Source of the DNA: Acheta domesticus
Lineage: Eukaryota > Arthropoda > Insecta > Orthoptera > Gryllidae
Assembly (NCBI GenBank): GCA_031308135.1
Contig: JAHLJT010008756.1
Span: forward strand, 104,683,271 to 104,747,270
Reading direction: 5' to 3'
Length of the DNA stretch: 64,000 bases
In this document: positions 49,441 through 60,190 of the stretch, one piece after another
Numbering within the stretch: position 1 is the stretch's first letter
Layout of the letters: the number at the start of each line of letters is the position of its first letter
Made by a program: the position numbers and the translations under genes
The notes under the pieces: model-generated
What the model was told of the DNA's origin: nothing
Seen by the model: the letters and a program-made list of their open reading frames with translations, nothing else
Database searches by the model: none

Positions 49441-49889
49441 CATATTTCGGCGCCCCCGCGTGGCCCTTCGGGAGGACCCTTTCACGGGCGCCGCTCTTTG
49501 ACAGTGTTATGGTTATGTCTCCCTGAGTGCCGCGCTTGTTGAATAATAGACGTGATAAGCGCTGACATGTCTTACAGCATCCATTTCCCAAGAATGAGAT
49601 TTTTGAGTTCCCCTGAACAAGAAACTTTCATGATATAGAGCATTTAATGTTTTCCTTGCTCTCTTGAATGAAATTTCAGTTTTTGTGCACTTCATTCATT
49701 TAACCTCACTCATGCACCAATTAAATTATATTTTCTAAGATCTTTCCAACATGTTTATCAACAGTGAATATTTTCTAAATATAATTCACGAAGTCTACAA
49801 TATTGGTTTCTACAAAAAGCATGATACTTTAACTCGATCAAACTGAGAATGATCCAAGAAAAAAGTCGCGAGTGCGTGTTATTAAACGT

Positions 49890-50220
49890 CCGAAGTGCGG
49901 TGCGAGGAGTGAAGCCGGGCGGCGGTTGGGCGCCGGGGGTCCGTGCCCCCGTTGGGGGGCGCCGTGGCCGCGCGGGGGACGCGCCAGTGGCCGTGTGTGC
50001 TGTGAGCGATAGCGGCGGCGCGCCGGTTTGATGTTGGACTTGGGCCCGGGGCGATACGCGGCGCCGGCGCCAGCGGCGGCGTCCGCAAAGGCGGCGGCCG
50101 TCGCGGCGTCTCTGCACCCGCGCCGCGCGCGCGTCGCGTCACCCTCCGAACAAAGCCACCGGCGGCCCCACTCGCCTCTCGGGCGGCCCGTGTTTCTTTT
50201 CCCAACCCCCGACAACGCAG
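49890..50220. promoter_or_regulatory. GC island in intron 1
   Basis: CpG-rich block 700 bases after the exon. Four overlapping frames on both strands, none with a domain. May belong to the promoter-proximal regulatory region. Confidence 0.4.
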
Positions 50221-50759
50221 CTTGCAAAACGAGTGAAAGTTCTAGTGATTTGGAAAATATGTGCAGATTGATGACAACACTAAAAGGAGGAAATGTATTT
50301 CCATGAGTGTTTGCCTTTCAAAACATTTTCCGTTTTAAAAATAGTTGAATGTTTATTTTGTAAAAATTATTTATTAGTCAACAGTTAAGTTTGTACTGTT
50401 GTTTCTGGTCTGTAACTTGCACATCTTTCTCAGAACAAATGTAAGAAAATGTGCGTAAGAAATATTGTAATATTCGAAAATGAGATGAATTTTGTTCTTG
50501 GAATATTAATAATTCACTGGCCAAAATTTTAATAAAAATCTCAGAGTCGTTCTTGGTATTTCGAAAGAATAGTCTTTTGGAATCTGTGGAATAATTTCTG
50601 GGAAAACATCGGTGATTCCTTTTATTGGTTAAGGATATTCATAACCATAAAATATATTACATGTGACAAACTATAGTTAATAAGAGTAGCATCAATAATA
50701 ATCGCTTGAAACCCTGTCGCTTCAGCTGAAATGCAACTCCTTTCGTTGTGAACGCCCAA

Positions 50760-50995
50760 TGTGAGTGTGCTGTGATTCGTACCAATCCTTATTCGCCTCG
50801 ACAGCGTGTCGTCAAGACTCCAAAAAGCGTCTTCCCCCGCAGACGGCCCCGCTTCGAGCCCGAGCGCGATTAGGCCTAAGGCGACGCGTCGCCAGGCGTC
50901 GCTTGGCGTCGCGACGCGACCCACCTCCCCGAAAACCTCTCTGCGGGGCCCTGCGCCAGCCTCACAAAGCCCGCGGTGTTGGAACTTGGGATAAA
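50760..50995. promoter_or_regulatory. GC island in intron 1
   Basis: Contains TTAGGCCTAA (50870-50879), also present in the T-box leader at 48135-48144, and GCGTCGCTTGGCGTCGCG (50896-50913), also present at 28379-28396. Confidence 0.4.
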
Positions 50996-53735
50996 TGAAC
51001 GCAGTGACAGAGATCATGGTCCGTAACGCAGGAGTTGAGAGCTAGACTTCGACTATCTGTTTCCTCTGACATTCAGTTTTTAATTGAGCGTGTAGGGTAC
51101 CTTGGTGGGCTAAAAAAGAATAAAATCTATCTTCTTTCAAACAGTCTTAATGGAAATCCTTTTTGTAAGGTTTTCTTCTGGTGGCTGAAGTGTTTCGCTG
51201 TTGTTTTAATTCGGAACCTACAATATCTTACCTTAAACGTAATCTGTTCTTAATGCTAGTTAACATATAGGCCAAAAGTTTCCACAAACACTCTTATTTC
51301 ACTTTCAACATATTAGTACTACCCCACGTTATGTTCTTTTCTTGCATTTCGATTTAGTGTGGTGTTATTTCAGAAATGACACTGAAGTAATATAATACTG
51401 AAGTAAAATAATATTTCATTCGAACCACTTGTTCTAATCTATCAAAACATTTTTTTATAAAGATCATGCCATTTATTTAATTCCATATTTCTAATTTGCG
51501 TGTTCAAGTGAGATGCTTTGAAGGCGTTTCAGGCGTAACTGGCTTAACCTTTTCTTTCACATCGCGTTTCTGTGAAGAAAATCTGCCCGGGAAATCAGAT
51601 GCAAAATTTTTCATACCTCATGTCTCAAGAAACAAAGCATACGCAGAACGTATCAGGTTCAATTACCACGACGGTTATGAGTCGTTTGATGTCTTTGTTA
51701 GCTCGATAAGAGAAGACAAATGACCATACTCCATTTTACTAGACGTTACAAATTGTTAATTCTGCCCGGCGAGTCATTAAAATGTAACGTTCAATGTATT
51801 TTTAAATATAAATTTTTGTCTCCTATTCCCCGTAAATTTATTGTTTCCATTCGCACAATTTTTATGCGTGAATATAATCTGCTTCTGTATCAGGCCGTAT
51901 TACATTGAAAGTAGTGAATTTCTAAAAGTAGCTATTTAATATAACGAGTATATTTCGTCTCTTAATATCACAAATTTTTTTCTCGCTGAGTGAGTAATTT
52001 GCTTGTGCAAAATAATTTAATGCTCTGAAACAATTATAATTACATTATTTGATTCTGTCACTTCATTTCCATGATGTTCTAAACCAAAATATTTAGACGT
52101 TTCTTTCCCATCAGTGAAATTTTTTCCGAGAAAAACTATGGGACTAGTGAATTTTATGGAGTTTTTTTGCACGAGTTAAACAATTATCAAACTGATATTT
52201 ATCCACGACGAATATCTGTCATATTTTTATTGTGGTACATTTACCATTCATACATTTTTTTCTTAAGGAAGTAGTATTGTAAAAAATGGAAGAGTATGTT
52301 CAAAGTCCCAAGTACTGTATTTACAAGTTCGTTTCTTGATTTGGTTTTCTGTGTTTAGTTTTGTGATTCTGGATTTAGTTTTCTGTTAATTGTGCTGAAA
52401 GGAAAAATTATTCTAAATTATTCCTGATTCTGATTTTCAATTTATGAAAGAGCTATCCTCAGGGGAAGTCCATTTTTTGGGCATATGCTATTCAGAATAA
52501 GAAATGTTTGCACGAATAGTAGAGACATTGAAAATATGCGTCTAACACTCTAGTTTGCTCAGCCTTGGCGGAAACTTTTTCATATGTATTCATCTCCATT
52601 CGCAATTCCTAACAGAACACAATTATAAAATTTTAATCTTCATAGGGATTAGAAATATCTTGCTGCACATGTATTGTAGTTGTATGTGTGAAGTAAAATC
52701 TTTGTGTTGATAAACTTGATTCGAAATGAACACAGGTGTTTTTATAGATCAGTTATTAAAATAGATGTACTACCTTCTAAATCTTATATACCATAATTTT
52801 TATATTGCAAATATGCACATTCACTCAAAGAGTTTTCAATACAATCTATAGTTCCCGCAGAAATATTGTAGAAATGCACATATATGTTCAAAACTTGTTA
52901 CTTCAGAGAAAATTAATAAATTTGCTGGTAAATTATGATTAACTATTTTTTGAGAATTTAGCAAATTTTTCGTTTAAAGTTAATAATTTATTATGCTTTC
53001 TCATTTACTCTTATATGATCGACAAGCAAAAATTGCTAAAAAATGTTTAATTTATTCCGAAGACAAATGCACATTCATAAAAATTCTAAAATCTTCCAAA
53101 AAATTGTTGTCAAGCAAAAATAAATTCTCAAACACTTCAACAAAATAACTTTGCTAAAAGGGAATATATTATACTTAAGAAGTATTGACTCGTTTGGGCA
53201 ATACATTAACTTTGCACTTCACCTAGAATTTTCCTCTGCGTATTATTTTGAGAAATTCTGTATTTATCATTTAAGATATTAACTGAGATTTTATTTCAAA
53301 CGTCCGGAATTATTATTTTCAAATATTTTCAAATTTTAATTCATAATATTACCCTTAATAATTATAATGTTATTACAACATTGAAAATAATAATTGATGT
53401 ATTTTTAAATTAAGGAATAGGCATTTTTATAAGAAATATCTGGGCTCTGAAAAAGTTTCAAGTAGAGCGTTATACATTTCCTTAAAAAAAGATCAACTTG
53501 TTTTGTTCAGATGCAGAAAACGCAGGAACAAATCCTTACCTCTTGATAATTTCTGGTCTGTTAGAGCAGATGTTCATAAATTTGCCCCGGGGAAAAAAAC
53601 TAAACAAAAATTGAGTGCGAATAAATTTCTGGATCGAATAGTATAAATTTGGATTGTAAACTCTAAACTCGTTTGTCTCGAAGGCACTACGTTCTGAATA
53701 TATTGCTCGTGACTGCTACATTCCGATCTCTCGTC
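50996..53735. other. AT-rich intron sequence
   Basis: No exon or element recognised. A 75-codon frame at 51496-51723 has no domain signature. Confidence 0.5.
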
Positions 53736-53739
53736 TCGA

Positions 53740-54400
53740 TTCGCAACCAACAGATTGCCACCGATCGCAATTGTTTCTCGAGCGCCCTGCGAATGACCCG
53801 GCGCGGCCGTCGGCCGGTCTCATTGCCCGCGAGACGAGCTGTTGACTAGCGAGGGCCGGACGGGCGGCGCCGTCCCCATCGGCCCCGGCGCCGCGAAACA
53901 GCGTTAACAATCCTCGTCCGGCGCCCGTCACTTCATTAGGCGGCTGGGACACGTCGCCTGCCCTGGCGCGGCCAACCCTGCGCACCGCCCTAAGCGGATT
54001 CTTTTCCGATCAGCGCGGCGCTGCCTCCGCCGCCCCGGCGCCACCGCCCGCCTCGCGCCGCGTCGCCCCGCGTTGCCCCGCGTCGCCCCGCGTCGCCCCG
54101 GCGCCTGCACCCGCGCCCACAACCGCGCGCGCGCGCGCCCGCGCCCGGCCGCACGCATAAAAACCGGGCCCGCGCCGTAATGAGTATTGACTTTTACGGG
54201 CTGCGGCTACTGTTCGCTTTGGCTAATCAGGCAGTCGGGCGAGAGGCGAGAGGCGCGAGGCGGCGAGCGCAGACGAGGGCCTGCAATAAAATCGCCGCGA
54301 TCTCGCGCCCGAGCTCTCCACCGTGCGGCGCGGGCGCAGGGGCTGCCAGCAGACATTGAGTCCGCCGACGGAGCGAGTGCTGCGATGACACGGAACGGGC
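53740..54400. promoter_or_regulatory. Candidate intronic enhancer
   Basis: A 650-base GC-rich but not simple-repeat stretch, with embedded AT-rich words typical of homeodomain and other factor sites: CACTTCATTAGGCGG (53930), GCATAAAAACCGG (54154), CGTAATGAGTATTGAC (54176), GGCTAATCAGG (54221) and TGCAATAAAATCGCC (54281; posterior-Hox type). CCCCGCG/CGTCG repeats lie at 54060-54105. Its function and conservation are inferred. Confidence 0.4.
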
Positions 54401-54554
54401 AGAGAATTATTGGTATTCTTTTTTTGTTTTCGTGCAAAATGTAATGCGAATAAGTTCTAAAAATTCTACTCTAAAAAATATCTTAATTTGTTTTCTTAAA
54501 ATTCCTTGAAATTTAGAAGCACATGAAATAAAGAACTATAGTCAGGCTACTGAA

Positions 54555-54605
54555 ATCAACAACTATAGTAGTAAGGTACTATAGTACAACTACTATAGTA
54601 AGAGA
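54555..54605. repeat. ACTATAGTA palindrome cluster
   Basis: GTACTATAGTAC (54576-54587) is a perfect 12-bp palindrome, flanked by ACTATAGTAGT (54562-54572) and TACTATAGTA (54591-54600), so three ACTATAGTA units lie within 40 bases. Confidence 0.6.
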
Positions 54606-57529
54606 AAACCTAGGTTGGTTTCTGGAAGTACTTCACCACATCAAAGTTCATCTTTACAAAAACACAGAAAAATAACAAGCTTTGTTATGAAAATATTCGC
54701 CATGAAATACGACACATCAACAGGCAGGATTTTAAGAAAGCTTTTTCGGATTTCTCATCCCCAAAGCGTGCGTTTCCGTATGTTCAGGATGTGAAAATTT
54801 TTCATGATTTCTGATTTTTCCTCGCCACCTGTGTTTGGAGTGCCAATTACAATGAACGTCGTATTGAGAGAAAACAACATGGTCGTGGAATCGATTTGTA
54901 CAACAATAAACTCAATTATAGAAGAAACAATTCCATATATTGCAGTAAGTTCTCTTACATTTTGCTTTCTGCTTTATTGTAAGAATTCTGTTGTTCCATT
55001 AAGTTGCGTGAATTCTGGTAGTTAAGGGCCTTTGCAGACGTTCTCTCTTGCTTCCAAGTCTGCCATTTATTTGAATTTATTCTGTCATTCCACTTCTTAA
55101 CCGCGTTGCGTTAATATTATGGAACTCTGTGATGTCCTTTTAGTTACAATTTGAACGCGGGCGACTGCGATAGATCTCATGTATGATGAAGGCGATAAAA
55201 ACGCATTTGATTCGCCGCGTTTTATGAATTACCCTCATTTGCAATTTATTAGCTATTTCCAACGATTGTGATTTGGTGCAATATTGCGAACATTATTTTG
55301 TTTGTTTTGTGTTAACATGGCCAACTAGAATTTTGGTTCTCATTGGATGGGATGTGCAAGTCTAGTTTGCACGTATTGCAAGAACAAGCAGTTAGAATAA
55401 TTTTAATGTGTATAAAACTGAAATGTAATTGAGAGTTGAAGTCGTCGAGCAGTAAATATCACAGCAGAATTTGAAACGAAAATCAAGAATAACAAAACAG
55501 AACTTGCAGCTAATATTTGATGAACTGTCAAAACGAAAATCTCATTACCCGATAATATTAACTTTCAAATGAAATATTTATAGAAATTGTATACTATACT
55601 GCTGTTCCATATTGCTTTACCTTAAAAAATTTGACGAAAAACAAAAAGCTAGAAATCTTTATTTGAAGCTATTTTTTTCAATCCATGTACGAGGCGTTCC
55701 CTCAAGTTTCACGGAAATTCTTGTTCTCGGCAGGTTATTTCAGATATTGATATTACAATCAATTACTTCAGTAATACATACAGTAATAATTCAGTGCTAT
55801 TGCTAAGTTACGAAAGCTGTTTAGTCCATTCTATTTATTATTAATTTTATTGTAGCAATTTTCCCTTCATCTGTTGCACAATCGCTTGGATCGTGACTGA
55901 TACCTCTCGCATATGGACCTTTGGAATATTTATTCTTTCACGATGAGAACGTGCGACCGATGTCACGTACGGTACATGCATCTTTCACGGACTTTCATGC
56001 GTTCGTCGTTTAGAAACCAGTCTTGGGCACTTTGCAGGGACTTCGTTGCATTAAACGTATCTTCCAAAGCCACTTGCCGAGAACGAATTTCGCCGTTATA
56101 AGGCATTCGTTGCATTATTTATCCTCTTGCGTCCCATTCGCACTCTTCGTGTTTTCCGCTTAAAGATAAGATGCACGTAACGGTCGCAACACACTCGTCA
56201 GTGTACAGGGTCTACAGCGCAGTCTTCTAGCCAACGTCTCTATGCATTTCCACATGAAAGGTGTTTTCGTTCAGCAAAGAATCATACGTGTGACTGAATT
56301 AACAACTGTGCGGTGTAATTCTCGTGATATGAAATAAAGTCTGAAAAAGGACATTGTAAATCTTAATATTTCAATTTATGTTATCCGTTCATAACTATAA
56401 TTACGATAGAATAACAGTCAATTACCCATATGTTATTAGACAAATTAATGCAATATTTTTTTCATGAAGAACATATTCTACATGAACTACATATTAGGAA
56501 ATAAACAATTTCTAAACTGAGTTCTTTCAGGCCAGTGTAATTATCTTGAATGACAATACCGCTAATTGAAACTATTACATATTATTTGGTTAATGAGCTG
56601 AAGTGCCCAAAACACTGTACTTTTTCATATCATTAAAAAATCCCGAAAATATAACTTTGTTATTGATAACCCACTAAACACTATTTGTACTAAACACTTT
56701 TTGTACTTTCTTTAAATAGCAGAAAACGAACGAACGAATTCACTATTCACAAAAGAAAGTCGCGGGGAAAAAGAACAAAGAATATACTCGTTGGGAAAAA
56801 GAACATTTACAAACGCGTAAAAAAATGGATTACAGATCTGGGATTAAAAAATGAGCTGAAATACGGATAGTCGGTGATACTTATTTCCATTCTCTCTTTG
56901 AATCAAATTTTGTGCGTAGCGTGTGAAGTGCAACGGTACAGTTGTTATTATTGCTTTACAGATAATTATTAGTGCAATGTGGAAAAAAATATTAATTATG
57001 TCATATTTACATTTGAAAGAAAATAGTAAACATTGAATAGACGGTGAAAGAATTTTCGAAAAAATTACTGAACTTGGCACAAAATATTTCTCCCTCTAAA
57101 TGCATCAGTCATTTTCAACAATAAGGAAAAGGGAGATAATTTTATGAAAATAATTTTGTGATGTCTTGAAGGTACTTCACATTCAACATGTCAAAAATTT
57201 CAAAAGTAGTAAGATCCAAAGAGGTTACTCTCACCTGGAAACTAGAAATGTTTCAAGAAGAATTCGTCGTCCATTTTAAATTAATCATACAATACTTCAT
57301 TTGAATTAATCAAACAATACTTAATCAATAGATTAAGATGCGATTTATTTAATTTTTTATACAATAATATATTATTTAAAGTTTGTTGAGGCATAATTTA
57401 CGATAATCGCAATTCATCTTTTTCATCAAAAGCTTTGTTTTTGTTGAGGGGCTCTCCCCTTAGGATCTTTCTGGATCCTTGAAAGGTAGAGTAAGTAGTA
57501 CAAAAAAAAAATAATTTGAGGAACAAGGC
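54606..57529. other. AT-rich intron sequence
   Basis: No exon of the T-box gene. A patch at 55900-56280 has balanced composition and short frames on both strands, possibly an old element. A GTACGAGGCGTTCCCTCAAG word near 55687 resembles mariner-type ends, without a partner. Confidence 0.4.
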
Positions 57530-57729
57530 GCGCTCTCAGTGCTGTGCGTCTGCGTCCGCCGTTCTTCGCCCGGCGAGCGCGCGCTGGGCGCTGAGCGAGG
57601 CGTTTTTCTGCCAGCGCCGGCCGCGCCTTCGCCTTCCTCGAGCGAAGCGCCATCCGCGGCCGGCGCGTTCCGCCATCAGCGGCCGCATCTCTGCCTCGCG
57701 GGCGCGCGCAGGCGGCGCCGCTGGCGGCG
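57530..57729. promoter_or_regulatory. GC island of the T-box intron, left part (split by Transib)
   Basis: CpG-rich sequence with many CGC/GCG words begins abruptly after AT-rich sequence and runs up to the Transib left end. It resumes directly at the right end (59919), so the two parts were probably one island before insertion. Apparent ORFs on both strands are Arg/Ala-rich artefacts. Function is inferred. Confidence 0.45.
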
Positions 57730-57770
57730 CACAGTGTTCTTTTTTACGCATCTAGGACGACAAAAATCAA
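57730..57770 (+). repeat. Left terminal inverted repeat of the Transib element (23-RSS-like)
   Basis: Heptamer CACAGTG at 57730-57736 is identical to the consensus V(D)J heptamer. A 23-bp spacer follows, then ACAAAAATC at 57760-57768, one base from the consensus RSS nonamer. It pairs with the right end over 41 positions with 7 mismatches. Confidence 0.9.
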
Positions 57771-58134
57771 TTTCTCAAAAACTACTCGTCCAATCTCGAT
57801 GAAACTTAACATACAGCATACACTAAGAACACTTATTATACTGTCAGTGTTCCATAATTATATCTTTAATATTTCAATGGGTATTGTTATACATGGCTTT
57901 TAATTAATGAATATATCAATTAAATACCTCTCAATTTCTTCAGTTCAAAATAATGCAGCTAATTTTCTCCTCTCTATTTGTCACGATTTGCTATCTGAAC
58001 ATAACAGGAGTAAAATTATAAATTTCTATGAATTATTACGATATCGTTCCTAGTAAAAATGGCAAAAATTCACTTACCTAAAATCAAAGGCAACAGACTG
58101 TTCACGAAGGGTCCTCATCCCTCGCCTCTGATAC
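57771..58134 (-). other. Non-coding interior of the Transib element between transposase remnant and left end
   Basis: AT-rich, without an open frame of note. On the minus strand, a pyrimidine-rich tract ending TTTTAG is directly followed by GTAAGTG (near 58070-58080), an abutted acceptor and donor. The missing C-terminal half of the transposase should lie here but does not, which points to an internal deletion. Confidence 0.5.
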
Positions 58135-59287
58135 TCACTGAGTAGATTTATTTCCAGTTAAAATGTTGCATATTTTTCCATCAACCATCGTCATTTGCAA
58201 ACTGAAGGTTACTGAAATTTCTTTCCCAGCTACATGGATAATTATAGGTTCCAGCTTTTTGATTTGCTTCTTCACATTACAATACTCTTCTTTTACAACC
58301 TGTGCAGACTCTTTCACATATCGCACTTTAAGAGAGCAACAAAACCGTGTTGATGATGTTCTGGGGGTTTGCCACAATAATCGGCATTCACTTTTGTTGA
58401 TTTCCAGTCTCAGAGGTACAACAGAAACGATAAAATTATTTCCATCAGATGCAGAATCCAAAAACTTGTGTTTGTAAGTACTGTGACCCGAACTGCCATC
58501 ACAACCCCATTTGCTAAGTAGTGTATACGACTCAAATGCTCTCATATCCATCACCTGCTCGGCCACTTCCTTTTGTGCCTCGAAAAGGGGCTCAGTTGTT
58601 GGCTTTAGAAGTGCTTGTAATCGTACTTCTGCAAATGTCACCTACACGGACATGCTCACTTGCGGGATAGCAATCCTGCTTGGCTTCGAGAACTGCGGAA
58701 TATGGTGGAAACATGTTAAAATGTCTCTGTTTTGATTCCTTGTACGAAAATTTGTATTGATGTACCGTTGATTTGCTATCTATAAAATATGCTAGAGCTT
58801 CTTCTTTGGTATACGGTATACCTTCATTCTTCTCAGCAACAGCACGAGATCTTTTTGAATTAGTTTCTCGTTGAGGAGAAGCCTCACTCAATTCTCTAAC
58901 AATGTCCGCAGCATCTCGCTTTCCTGACTGTATAAGAGAACTTTGAGTAGCAAAAGATAATTCTTTCGGTGATCTATTTTTTAATAAATCGTCAACTTTC
59001 CTTCTGTTGCTTCTCTCAGTACAATCGTGGAAAAGTTTCATTGGTCGGCCTTTTTTTGTTGTTTCTTCACTTCTTGTTTTCTGTGGTGTAATAAGACATT
59101 CAGTGAATATGCTTTCTGGAAAACAAATGCTTCCAGCGAGCCACGCCTTGTTTTGTAGCACAAATCTTTCTAGATGTCTTCCACATTTCCCCCATTTTGT
59201 CTTCATTCTTGCTACGAATGAATGTAAAACATTCTTAATATTACGCTCGGAACCCTTTGAACACTGTTGGATGTTCAATATCTGCAC
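58135..59287 (-). pseudogene. RAG1/Transib-type transposase, disrupted and C-terminally incomplete
   Basis: Two overlapping minus-strand frames make one protein-like stretch. The first (59287 to 58592) has a WGKCGRHLERFVLQNKAWL block, KGRPMKLFHDCTERSNRRK, then FNMFPPYSAVLEAKQDCYP. The second (58641 to 58135) continues with AEVRLQALLKPTTEPLF, SKWGCDGSSGHSTYKHKF and VTFSLQMTMVDGKICNIL. The CDG block is where I place the first catalytic Asp of the RAG1/Transib DDE nuclease, from memory of the family. The frames switch by one base near 58640-58655, so there is a small indel or an assembly error. The upstream frame has no ATG: it opens just after an in-frame TAG, in an acceptor-like ...ATTAG context. 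The second frame ends ACTCA|GTGAGTAT, a strong donor-like site that includes the stop. Nothing downstream supplies the other catalytic residues. The TIRs and target duplication support the family call independently. Confidence 0.7.
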
Positions 59288-59289
59288 AG

Positions 59290-59877
59290 TCTAATTGTAA
59301 AGTTCAATACACTCGCTCTTTCTGTCGCCCCGCTACCACTGCTCGAACAGCTCGCGCCGGCAGACAGAACGCTCAGCCACTGAAAATGATAAATATTTCT
59401 TAAACGCGCAAGAATGCGCACAAGATAAAAACGAATACTTGTTACCAGATGTCTACGGGTCTACACAACGAAATATCTCCGTGTCTTCACGTGCATTCAT
59501 TAACTTATGTCTCGATAAAAAGTGAATTGAGAATTTTTTTATTCCTTTTCTAGTGTCATTTTAAAGCCTTATAGAAGGAAGCCCGTACAACACATCGCAA
59601 AGTCCCATATTCCATTTGAAAGTACATACAATGATCTTGAGAATCCATAGCACAAAATGCATATAAGACGCTAAAGAACGCAGGAATCTAACGCACGAGT
59701 CGAACTTTTAAACGCCACTGCGGCCGGGCTTGGACACCGTCAGCGGAAGTCTATATTTAGCTCAGTGTCTTATCAGTACAGTCCGGTCAGAAATGATACA
59801 GCCATCGATTCCGTATGATTTGAAGCTTTTGCAGTGCGGTGAGCAATGAATGGAAGCCCATACGTGAAATTAAAAAT
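59290..59877 (-). other. Upstream interior of the Transib element (no coding sequence seen)
   Basis: About 590 bases between the transposase remnant and the right terminus. No frame resembling a transposase N-terminus is visible, so it is either promoter or 5' leader of the element or a decayed first exon. A stretch at about 59320-59370 is more GC-rich than the rest. Confidence 0.45.
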
Positions 59878-59918
59878 TTGATTTTTGTCGCCCTAGAATG
59901 GGAAAATAGAACACAGTG
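59878..59918 (-). repeat. Right terminal inverted repeat of the Transib element (23-RSS-like)
   Basis: Read on the minus strand from 59918: heptamer CACTGTG, 23-bp spacer, then ACAAAAATC (59888-59880), identical to the 9-mer at the other end. The outermost CAC is conserved. The fourth heptamer base differs (T for A). Confidence 0.9.
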
Positions 59919-60190
59919 CGGCGGCGGCGGCGCGGGCACATCCGCCGCCGGCGTGTAAATTCACTTGCACCTTCCGCACGGCGATAAACTCAGGCGGCGG
60001 CGGCGGCTGCGGAGGCGAAATTTCGCGCCGCGCGGCGTCGCGACGCCAACATGCGAACTTGGCTTTAATTACGGCGGCGTCCGGCGACGCGAGGCAGCCG
60101 CCGCGCGCCCCCTCCGCCCCCGCCGCCGTCCACGCAGCCCTCGCCGGCAGACCTGCGTCGCCTCAGCTCCCCCTGCGCGCCCGTAGTCTC
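59919..60190. promoter_or_regulatory. GC island of the T-box intron, right part (split by Transib)
   Basis: Starts with CGGCG (the target duplication) inside a CGG run, followed by CpG-rich sequence with CGGCGG runs and a central stretch near 60045-60080 containing TTTAATTAC. It continues the island that ends at 57729. Confidence 0.45.

Larger units (their letters stand above)
57730..59918 (-). mobile_element. Transib-superfamily DNA transposon with RSS-like termini, 2189 bp
   Basis: Both ends are visible. The left end starts CACAGTG (57730-57736). The right end, read on the minus strand, starts CACTGTG (59918-59912). The terminal inverted repeats match at 34 of 41 positions. In each, the 9-mer ACAAAAATC (57760-57768; complement of 59880-59888) lies exactly 23 bp after the heptamer. 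A 5-bp direct repeat CGGCG flanks the element (57725-57729 and 59919-59923). Transib elements, the RAG1-related superfamily, are known for GC-rich 5-bp target duplications and for termini resembling V(D)J recombination signals (consensus CACAGTG and ACAAAAACC). The interior carries a RAG1/Transib-type transposase on the minus strand. At about 2.2 kb it is shorter than typical autonomous copies of about 3 kb and lacks the transposase C-terminal half, so it is probably non-autonomous now. Confidence 0.9.

Noticed and set aside
55680..55760. Mariner-type inverted repeat end
   Set aside because: Only a loose match to one end and no partner repeat or transposase nearby.
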